Assembly (NCBI GenBank): GCA_021396245.1
Contig: WNYE01000029.1
Coordinates: 62,001-126,000, forward strand
Source of the DNA: Sporothrix humicola
Taxonomy: Eukaryota > Ascomycota > Sordariomycetes > Ophiostomatales > Ophiostomataceae
DNA: 64,000 nt
Direction: 5' to 3'
Below are positions 54,403 through 64,000 of the stretch, piece by piece. The notes beneath the pieces were generated by a model, which ran no database searches, was not told where the DNA came from, and worked only from the letters and a program-made list of their open reading frames with translations. The stretch's first letter is position 1; each line of letters starts with the position of its first letter. A program made the position numbers and the translations under genes.

Positions 54403-57400
54403 CCGACAAAGAGGATAAAGGGATCTGCGTGACTACCTTACAGGGCTGCGGTAAGGCGAGAATAGCGCTGGTTCTACCCGGACATTTCTCATACTTTGCA
54501 AGCATCACGACATTCGTGTGATGTTCGCATCATTCAGTACAAGTCAAGTAGTGCTTGATGATTCTCATCTTGTGGCTTGTTTGTATGTGCATATTCCATG
54601 CAAGCTAAATGCTCATTGATGTGACGGTGCATGTCTCAGGAAATCAACCTCTGTGCATTGGCTCTGCTGTTCAAGATATTCTCTTGAATTGACAAAAATG
54701 GTAGAAAAGGATCAGTCCGTAATGTAATTTGACTGATAGATACAGCAATCGTACACAATGACAGATGTAGCATGCCTATTAAAATAAGCATAAAAGTTAT
54801 GACTCTGACGGCCGACAGTGAAATACGAGATAGACAGCAACTGGAGGACGACAGAATATGCACAGCGTTCATTCTCTTACTTTTTGCATCTTGAATGTGC
54901 ATTTCAATTTCGCATATTGGATACGAAATAAACACGCTTTTAAGACTTGAAAGAAGTGCAATTTTGTCGTATTGCTTGGAAAGTGGCTTGCAAACAGGCG
55001 TTTTCCCAAGGCCGTGGGTTTTCCCGTTTCTCGTTTCTCACATCATCGTGGACATTTTGTGGTCGTGTGGGGTCAAGAGAAAGGGGGAAAACGCCTACAT
55101 TTGAATTCCTGGGCCCGTGATATATTGCAATGAGGCAGATCGTGGCACATTATACACACCGCTTATCGTGTGGCTGGTCAAGAAAAGGGGTAGCCAGGAG
55201 AACGGCGATTTTGAATTAAAAAAGAAGAAAAAAGAAAAGAAAAGAAAAGACCAACATCTTCCGGTGTCTGACCGGTGCAGTACCACAAGATGGACAAAGA
55301 GCATAGTCAACTGAAGGATAGTAGTGGAAAAGGAGGCATCCAAAGACAAGGAAAATAATACACTTGTAAATAAAGCCAAGAAAAGCCATGTGGGAAATAT
55401 TGGAAATGGGAAACCCTGTCTGCATGTGCAGGATATTTGAAGCAAAGATTTTGGTGGATTCTGGTGGATTTTGTGTCACGAAGCAGGGCGCTTTCCGGAC
55501 TGCGTGGCTTTCCTCTCTGTTTACCCTTTCTGTTCACCCTTTCTGTTCTCTTTCTGCCTTTTCTCGTCACTGGCCAGTGCCGACTGCCCGGGCAGACATG
55601 GGCAGACGGCATGGCCAAAGACATGATGAAGCAAGAATACGCAAGAAGCTGGTGGGATCAGTGCGTGGATCAAGGGAGGTCATGGCAAAAAAGCAAGGAT
55701 GGCAGTAAATAGACATGGTCATGGCCAGCAAGTATTGCCTGTTGGTGATAATTCTCGGGGGACACCGCATGGAGGAAAGTAGGGTAAAGTAAAATAAAAG
55801 AAATAAAAATGCAGGTCAAAGATGCAAATCCCACGAATAGCAGCAGTATGCACGACGGGTACCTGCTGTGCAAGGCGGAGACAAAACAAATGTGTAAGTA
55901 AATGGGCCGAAAAGAAGATGCAAAAAGAAAAAGTCGAATGTAAATGTGACTGTGCCGGGCTGCCGTCGCTCAAGTAAACTCGAGGCAGCGGTGTGCCTTC
56001 CTGGCTTTGCGTGCATGCTCTGTCTTGTCGAAGTTGGTGATGCTTCTCGTTGCACTTTTGCCCCTTTCTTTCTCCTTTTTCTTTTCGTCTTGGAGGCTTG
56101 TCTGTACGACAACAGGGCAATGAACGATGGACGGGCACATTTTGGTCAAGGGAATACTCCATTATTTCTTCATATTTTTTAACATGTATCGTCCCCTTTT
56201 GCCAGCAGGCACCGAAGTCGGAAAACGGCATCAACATCCATTACTTTGTGGAGACATCATGATCCGAGTGGGCTGCTGTTGGCAAAAGTCAAAAATCAAC
56301 AGCAATGCAATCTATGCAAGGACTCAACCGAGAGACATACGTTGAGCTCTCCCACCTCCTTTTGTGTCGACAGAGAAATGCCAAAATCGGCATCGCGTAA
56401 CGCCCCATCTTGCAGTAATTGTGCTCCGTCGCGGCCCAACAATGGATATCCAGTTCACAGCGGAAGGCATGTCGTAAATGCTGTCCATTTCGACGTACAT
56501 ACAAGACAACTCGACCGAATACAGTCTCAAGCCTCGCGAGCCCGGGACTGGAAACACGCGAGCCGGCCAAGACAAAAAGTAAAAAGACAATAAGACGTAC
56601 ATCCCGGGTCTGGGACCAGCCGCCAGCAAGCAGTCGATCACCTTGGCTAGCCATCACTCTATCACTTTTCGTTTATCATTTTCTCGGGACCGGTGGCGGC
56701 GCCATCAAAAGCAAAGGTGGAAAGTAAGAAGTATTCAACAGGTGGCTGCAGTGTGGTGGAGAGAGATTGTCTTTCCTCATTGTTGCATTGCTGCGTGTCT
56801 TTGTCTTTTCGCTGTCTTTTTCTTTCTTTTTCTGTCCTTTTTCACATCTTGTGTCCTGTCTTATCCATGTCTCATTACCAGCCTTTTGGTCTTGGTTTTG
56901 TTTTTCTTGTCTGCCTTTCTACCTTTGCTGACCGTCTTCTCGCCGTGTCACAGCGTACAACGATTTTGCGTTACCATTTAACTGAGTACGAATATGGGTT
57001 ATGGGTGGAGTGAAATAACAAAAGTACGCTGCAAAAGAGGTAAATATTGAAGTATGAGATGAGCGATATATCGACGTCAAAGCTACATTGAAGCTCATCT
57101 CTGTCTTTTTGTCTCTTTATCGTCGAATTTGTAAACATGCCGTTGCTTACAATGCCAGGGCACAGCATAACATCCGATGTAAACCGCCTTAACCCGAGTG
57201 TCAATAAATAGTGTGTATGTGCACGGCTTGACCCGAAACCCGAAAAAACACGACGACACGACATCCCGGTGAGATTGAGCCTCCATCCCAGTCGTCTGGA
57301 TCCGATATAGGATGGTATTACTGTCGTTATTGACATCAATATTGACATTTGACACTGCCGTCAATCCTGAGTAATGCACGACGAAAGTGCTGACCGAAGG

Positions 57401-57879
57401 ATCTCGTTAAACCAAAAGAAGCAGGTGGTCAACAGTGTCGACAAGGATCGTGGAGATGTTAGCACTTCTACCCTGAGCATGTTAGCTTCATGCGGGGAAG
57501 CAAAAGCCATAAAGCTGGTCCATATCCGTCAAGTACGAAGTACGGTGTCCTAACTACGGAGAAAAGATGCGCCCAGAGAACAGTTGGAAACAGAAATGAA
57601 GAAAAAGACGCAAAGAAGCGAGAAGGAACAGTTATAGCCACCAAAATTCAAGCAATAATTAGAACCAAACCCCACACAAATGCACCTAATTTTGAGCCTC
57701 CGAGGGCCAAGAAACGTAACTCCGTGGGGATCTCCCAAAATGTGGGAAAGAAGTGGAAGATTGTGGGTGGTAGTGGAGAAGGTTGGGGAGGCCAAGAAAA
57801 AAGACAGTCTGGGCGAACGATATTTGAACGTCAGTCCATAACGACGAGAATTACGGTGAGAAAGAAAGTTGTGATGAAT

Positions 57880-58110
57880 AATGAAGGCATGTAATGATTT
57901 TTAGAAGCAAGTAGGGGGGGAATCATTGAAAATCAAAACAATCATTACATACATTTAAACCTGTTTTAAATAATATTTGCAAATATGTAAATATGTGAAC
58001 AAAATAAAATCAAATAAGTAAATAATATGACATCACAATTCTTCAAAATAAAAGGGTTTAAAATAAATATGAAAATTAACCGAAATCAAGAAATTGAAAA
58101 ATAACCACGC
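57880..58110. other. AT-rich island
   Basis: About 230 bases made almost wholly of A and T with runs such as AAATAATATTTGC and AAATAAATATG. It stands out from the surroundings and could be a relic of a RIP-mutated repeat, an origin-like element or a trailer. Confidence 0.55.
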
Positions 58111-61100
58111 GGATATCTTGGTATGTTTACATTATTCTATTAACTTGATGGCCATCTTGCGTCCTTTTACCACGACACCTCGCAAATCTCTGTGTATCGT
58201 GATATCGATGCCCATGACACAGTATTTACGCCATTCATCCGCTTTGGTCTTGGATGTTTCCCCTTTCGGCATCTGTGTCTTGTCATCTCCCCAAAATGAC
58301 TCGATTTTTATGCTGTCTTTTGGTTATTCTCATGGTTCTGTGTTCTGTATCCTCTGTATTCTCTCTGCGTCCTTTGTGCGCTGTGTTTCTTGTGACATCC
58401 TTGTCTCTGATCGAATGTCTTAGTCGTTGGCAGAGAGAGGGAAAATCAGAGTAGTAAAGAGCTGGACTGTGGTACTGCAAGATACATTGCACAGAAAGAG
58501 TACAGAGCACAAAGGAAGAGAACAGATGGATGGCACAAAGAAGTGGACAGAAGATAATGGGCGGAGAATGTGTGCACAACGGAACCGCCGACTTAGTCCG
58601 GGAAGGAGGAATAAAAACAGGAGAGAAAAGAGGGCGTAGAGAAAAGAGCAAACCTAGGCTCGGCAAGTCAACACCAAGAACTCAGAAACTCACGGCCGAG
58701 ACAGAATCCCAAAAGACGCTGCTCGTCTGTTTTCTTGACCGTCTTTCTCATACTTGCCTGTCTTTCTGATAACCGCACAACTCAATAATTGGCCACGAGG
58801 AGCCAATGGATAATGCCCATCAATACATGTAGCCATCTCTCGTAACTCTTCTCCAAAACCCCATTTTTGTCATATTATTGCCATGTACTCCGTTGTCCTC
58901 GGGTCCCTGGACAGAAAAAAACGTGTTCTTTGCAATACAGCATCCATCAGTGCAGCAGTGCATCAAAGACCGCACAGCAGTATTCCATCAGGGCACCGGC
59001 CGATGCATGTGCATATGCAGGCCGAAAAGAGGGTCACCGCATGTTCCTGTCCATCTTTTCATCTGTCCCTCTGTCCGCCTGGTGATCCTGATTATTCTGC
59101 CGACTCTCATCTTCTTCCTTTCTTCCATTCCTTCTCTCTCTCCTCCCTTTCTCATCCACCCCGGTCTTCTTCCATCCTTCCATGCATTCCATGCGGGTGC
59201 GTCTGCATATTGTGTCCATTTTGTGTCTTTTTGTGTCTTTTGTGTTCTCTCTGTACGCTTCTGTGTTCCATCTGTGTACTCTGACACTCGCCGGCCAAAA
59301 GCACGCCTGTGAGCCTGCATGCACCTCTCCTGCTCTCTTGTACTCTCCTGTGCTCTCATGCACAACGGCATGCGCGTGCGTTGCCGTTTTCCTTTCCTCG
59401 CCTTTTCCAGCTCTGTCTTCGCTTTTCTTTCTCTCCCTCCTTCTCCTGTCGTACAATTGATACATATGTCGTGACCACTACGGAAGACCGTCTTGACTGT
59501 CTTTTTGTCTTCTGTCGGCTGCTGTCCTCTCTGACTGTCTCCGCTGCCTCCTTTTGTGACCGCTTTGTGATCGCCTTCCGTCGATCTCTTTCGTTCGTTC
59601 TCGTCGGCTTCTCACAATCTTCTCCACCTTCTTCCACCTTCTTCCGTCTATTCCCTGCACTTGCCATGTGGACTTTATGATTTTTTGTGTCCTGTCTTAT
59701 GTGACCTTTGTGACTTTTGTGACCATCGTGTCGAGACATGCATGATGGGCGACACGGGGACACGACTTTGCGCACAAAAAGAAGAGGACGGGAAGACAAA
59801 AGAACGACAGAAAGAGAATCCTTCTCGGCAGCACTGGCGATGCCAGACGGCAGAGAGAGTACAGAGAATGACAGACAGACACATACACCCGACGATGCGA
59901 TGCGAGCCCATTGTGATGTAAAGAGTGGTCAAGAACCGGATCTTTGGCAATAAAAATGCCTTTGGAAACAGACAACAGGAGCACAAGAGGGCGGATGACG
60001 GATGACGGAAGACGGAAGGCGGAAAAACGAAGGCTCGACAACATGGAGACAGACATAGTGGCAGATTCGAAGCCCAAAATCAAAGACATGGCAAGAATAC
60101 TCGCTTCTTTGCGGAGGTGCGTTTTCTTCGCACTGCCATCTGTCTTGTACCCACCTCTTTTGTCCCTTTTATTTTCTGTCCTTCTTTCGACACTTTCCTT
60201 CTATTTATTCCCTCCACATTATGAGACATCTCGCAGAACGTGAGATCGACAGAACGAGAGAAAGAGAGACAGAGACATGGACAAAAAGCCGCTCAAGTCT
60301 TGCCTTGTGGTCTTTCAAGGATGGAATAGGGATAGAGTAGGGGTCCATACAAGGAATAGATGTAGATTGAAGTGCCCACTTACGTAGCCATGTTTTTGAT
60401 TTTCAATGCTGTCTTCGCTGTCTTCTTTTGCTCATGTCTCTTATGATTCTTGAGAGTTTGTGCTTCTTCTTCTTGTGCTTCCGCACTTTCTACTTTTTCC
60501 ATTTTGCTCGTTCCCACCAGTTGATTTCTCTTCCTTCTCATCTTGTTCTCTTGGCTTTCTTTTGGGTTTCTTTTCTTCTCGAATCTACTTATTATTTTCG
60601 TCTCCTCCACTTCCTCGACACCGCATCGCGCCCCTTCATATATCATCAGCCACCCGCAATGGCGTTGTAGGCGTTTCTTTCTTTGCAACCCCTTTCTTCT
60701 TCTCCGGTAGGGCAGATGACACAACGAATGTACAAAAACACAGAGCACACATCTGTACATATACACGACGGCACGAATGCAAGACTACGACTACAACCAC
60801 GACTGCACGACAACTGCATGGTAATATGTTACCAAACCGACGGATACCACGACACAGGTATGTCTTCTTTTATGCCCTTTTTATTTGATTTATTCTTTGA
60901 TTTGCGTGGCTTGTGGCTTATCCTTTCCACCCTTTCCACCCTTGCTTCCATGTTTACTCTTGTCGTGCATTCTTCCGAACGTCCGGTCGTTTTCTTCTAT
61001 TCTCTCTTTTGTTCTTCTTTTATTTTTATCCCCCCCCTTTCTTTCTTTTCTGTCACCCTTCGTCCTGCATTTCTAATACTACCCAGCCTTTCATCACAGC

Positions 61101-62960
61101 CCTCCAGACCCTGGACCAGCCACGCGGGTACTTGCCCGGCACGAACCCGACAAGGTTGAATTTGATCCAATTTTGATCCCTCGAAGACAGACGGCATTTC
61201 GATAAATAAAACAAACTCGAGAAAAGACAAGAAAAGCAACGGCAACGGCAACCAACATCAACAAGGCTCGACTCCAACAGTCCAATACTCCCACGCACTG
61301 CCATCCAATATTCATACCGTCCTTCACATTCAATATCCACCCGCTGCAAGGATTCTTTTCTCTTCATCGGATGCCATGGGGAGAAGAGCACGTAAAGTGT
61401 CCCCAACAATATCTATTCGAATACAGTCGGGAGAGGAAGAACACACTGAAGGACAGGCAAAAGAAAACAGTTCAATTTCACGTACGAGCGGATGTGAATG
61501 CGAATTGCCATTTTCGGGTCCTGACAAATTCAACTTCCTCTTCAATTCTTCCAATTCTTGACACAATTCAACTTCACACCAATATTTGAGTGTCCCAGGA
61601 ACAACCGCATTCTTTCTACCCCGAACATTATCCATCTACGTTGCCAACCGACATATCTTGGCCCCCGTACACGACCCATTCACAGCCGTCCGTTTGCATC
61701 TCTTTTCTTTAGGCTTTCTTTTGGCAGTCGGTGTGCTTTTTCCCTTTCTCGGCCTTTGATCTCCCTGCTACTGTCACAGTCGCTGTCGAGTCGCCCAGCT
61801 CCACAACGAAAGCAACTCTGATCTTTCACTTCCTCCTCACAACTCCAAACCATTTGTGTTTCTATTTTGTGTTATTTTGTGTCTTTATTTCTCGTTGTTC
61901 GTTGTTGCCTCCCACGCATCTCCACTGCCATCTCCATACGATATCTGCATGCGACGCTGAGAGTTGTCTTCCTTTTCGCCATTAAATTTCTTCTCTTTGA
62001 TATTATTTCCCTCTCTTCTTCCTCACCGTTACGCGCTCCTCTTGACCGGACCATTCACGTGCCTTTATTCCAGAAATTACCTCCGAAACAAACTACCATC
62101 AGACGGCAGACATACGACCCGCGATCCATCGGACGACGCAACATCACGTCAGCAGGACCACAGGCAGTTTACTTCCTTACTTCCTTTAGAGATTGTCGTT
62201 GTACCTGCCTGCCGGCCAGCAGCCAAGAAATAAAACACAAATAATAGAAAGAGACTAAAAAGAAGCTGCAGGTTGGGTAGGGTGGGTGGTATTCAACAGA
62301 AAAAGAAAAAGGACAAGAAAAAGAGGCGTTTTTCGAAGATTCTGGCGTGAGAGACTAGAACGAAAAAGAAAGACATAAGATACAAGTGCTTTTGTATCTT
62401 TCTTGTGCCTGCGAGAACGGAAAGAGACAACGGAAAACGGAATTGGGCCGGCCGGTGCAGGGGTCAACTTTAACCAGAGTTGTGAGGAAAGGAAGACGAG
62501 ATACGAAAAGAAAGGACGAAAAGGCGAAGAAGCGAGCAACGAAAAGAAAAGACGACACTTGACAACAACACGAAAAGCGACGAAAAGGGAAAGCAACGTA
62601 AGGAAACGACGACGAAAGAGGAAAGAAAAGAACGAAAAGAAGAAAAGAAGAAAAGAAGAAAGGTCTGAACGGAACAGAAGACGGAGCAAAAGGAAGACAG
62701 GAAGCGGCATCCTTCACGGCATCCTTTTCTCAATCACTGTCACTTTGCTGGCTCTGGCACTTTTTCACTCATCACCCTGTCGAGCTTGTTCATCCTCCAC
62801 ATCCTCCTCCTCTCCCCCATTCTCCATTTTCGATCTCCATCTTTGCGTCAATCTCCATCTTCACCACCACCTCCAGAAAAAACGTCGTCACTTGTTCGTC
62901 TTCTCGCCTCTCGCTTGCAACAAGCTCGGGCACTGTCTGTATCGTTTATTCCCTCGTCCA
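58110..62960. other. Gene-poor region, part 2: alternating purine- and pyrimidine-rich blocks
   Basis: C/T-rich blocks (58.2-58.43, 59.05-59.7, 60.42-60.62, 60.87-61.08, 61.7-62.05 kb) alternate with A/G-rich blocks (58.43-58.7, 59.74-60.05, 62.25-62.71 kb). Open frames in these blocks are low-complexity and carry no domain. No gene is supported. Confidence 0.45.
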
Positions 62961-63020
62961 CGATTTTCTGCGATTTTCTCCCATTTTCTGCAATTTTGTC
63001 CCATTTTGTCCCATTTTCTC
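62961..63020. repeat. 10-bp tandem repeat, six units
   Basis: Six contiguous 10-base units follow the pattern C-[CGA]-ATTTT-[CG]-T-[CG] (for example CGATTTTCTG and CCATTTTGTC) in exact register, so the T-tracts recur once per helical turn. Confidence 0.8.
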
Positions 63021-64000
63021 CCACACCTTTTTTGTCTCCCCCCTTCATTTTCAACCACTTGGACCCTCCCCGCAATACGACTGCCGATCACTCTAGCTGG
63101 CCCCATCTCCGAAGCGGGACAGCCAACAGAAGTCCAGAAGACTGGCCAGAAAGACAAAAAGACAGGGAATATCGAACCAGGATCTGGGACTCCATACTGG
63201 ACTCCTCAGTACTTTGTCCATCTTTGTCTATCCCGTCTGTTCATCTGCTCATCTGCTCATCCGCTCATCTGCCCTCTCTCATCGCCGGTATCTCCAGCCC
63301 GCTGATCACTTGGTTTCTGCCAATCTGCACTTTTGCATTTTTGCTTTTCGCCCTTTCCCATTTGCTTTTCGCAGTTTAATAAGCCGGGTTATTATCACGG
63401 CTATCCTCGCTTTTTGATCCTTCGCTTGCAACTTTCTCTACTCTGCACCCATTCTCCCCAATTTCATCCTTCTTTTTCTATTATCGCCAACTCCATATTC
63501 TCCTCCGCACTCGGCCACTCAACCCCGAACACTGTGGTCTCTTCTCCTCCTCATTTACATCTTGTGAAATTCAGCCCTATCTTTATTTTTTCGTCTTTTC
63601 TTCTTTTCTTTTCCTGGCTATTATTTCTTTCCTTTTCCTGCCCCGCTATCGCCCTACGTCCTTTTCTCGCTTCACCTCTTGGCTGTTGCTTCTCGATTTC
63701 CAATCTCTTGTCCGCCCGTCGTTCTAGTCGTTTCCTGTTGGTGGCTGCTGTTGTTCATCTCGTTAAGCTTTTTTTATCGTCCGTCTTATTCGCCATTCCG
63801 TTAAACGCCCCTTCCGTGCCATTTCTTGTGCCTCTTGTCCCTCCTGGTCGTTCCTGTCGTTCTTGGCCATCTCGTTCTTGGCTCTTGCCCATCTTGCCTC
63901 CGCCTCCGCCGCCCGTTCCCTCCCCACACTAAACTAAAAGGAAGCCAGTCTCGCCAGTGAGCGGACAGTGGAACAGTGGGCACCACCCACAACCACTTCA
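63021..64000. other. Pyrimidine-rich end of the window, probable leader of a gene to the right
   Basis: From about 63.4 kb to the end the plus strand is strongly C/T-rich, like the leaders of other plus-strand genes in the window. No start codon followed by coherent coding sequence is reached. Confidence 0.4.
63241..63272. repeat. 8-bp tandem repeat (TCATCTGC)4
   Basis: Four contiguous units, the third with one change (TCATCCGC). Confidence 0.8.

Larger units (their letters stand above)
53756..57880. other. Gene-poor region, part 1
   Basis: The first 200 bases are the promoter of the 309-aa gene. Beyond that, frames are short and random-looking on both strands. Notable items are the palindrome at 54286-54303 and the inverted CCGCTAAA/TTTTAGCGG pair at 54355-54402. 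Confidence 0.45.

Noticed and set aside
55719..56237. Minus-strand open frame of 172 codons
   Set aside because: No domain, overlapped by other frames on both strands, poor composition for a gene of this genome.
62403..63305. Plus-strand open frame of 300 codons
   Set aside because: Runs through a purine block then a pyrimidine block; the protein is Lys/Arg/Glu-rich and then Ser/Phe/Leu-rich with no domain, as expected of skewed non-coding DNA.

Overview
The window is nuclear DNA of a filamentous ascomycete, most likely a sordariomycete (the exact order is a guess). The evidence is short GT-AG introns with fungal branch points, Zn(II)2Cys6, HET-domain and DUF3445 families, long pyrimidine-rich untranslated leaders and GC-rich codon third positions. 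Seventeen protein genes and one pseudogene can be supported. No rRNA, tRNA, CRISPR array or intact transposon was seen.

Left part (0.9-7.5 kb): a small metabolic group made of a 3beta-HSD-type sterol/steroid dehydrogenase-like SDR, a DAL5-type MFS permease, a Zn2Cys6/Fungal_trans_2 regulator and an M20 amidohydrolase. A 16-bp element containing CGG-N4-CGG occurs upstream of the permease and again between the regulator and the amidohydrolase, so these three may form one regulated unit.

8.3-14.7 kb is accessory-looking. It holds a broken gene that resembles fungal Hsp90-like-ATPase hypothetical proteins (in-frame TAG where Trp is expected), three tiny paralogous cysteine-rich proteins (58-62 aa, two of them easily missed), a DUF3445 haem-type oxidase gene with a GC-AG intron, and a secreted cyanovirin-N-like protein.

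18.9-36.2 kb is conserved housekeeping: a DEK_C/SWIB chromatin protein, the Hel2/ZNF598 ribosome-collision ubiquitin ligase, a flavin monooxygenase fused to DUF6314, a UBA-UAS-UBX Cdc48 cofactor, and the proteasome adaptor Ecm29. Three of the five belong to ubiquitin-dependent protein quality control.

36.2-53.8 kb: an 8-kb stretch without a convincing gene leads into a three-RRM Csx1/Nam8-type protein with introns in both UTRs. A HET-domain protein, a coiled-coil protein and an unrecognised 309-aa protein follow.

53.8-64 kb has no supportable coding gene. It alternates purine-rich and pyrimidine-rich blocks, carries short tandem repeats and an 18-bp perfect palindrome, and ends in a pyrimidine-rich tract that looks like the leader of a gene beyond the window.
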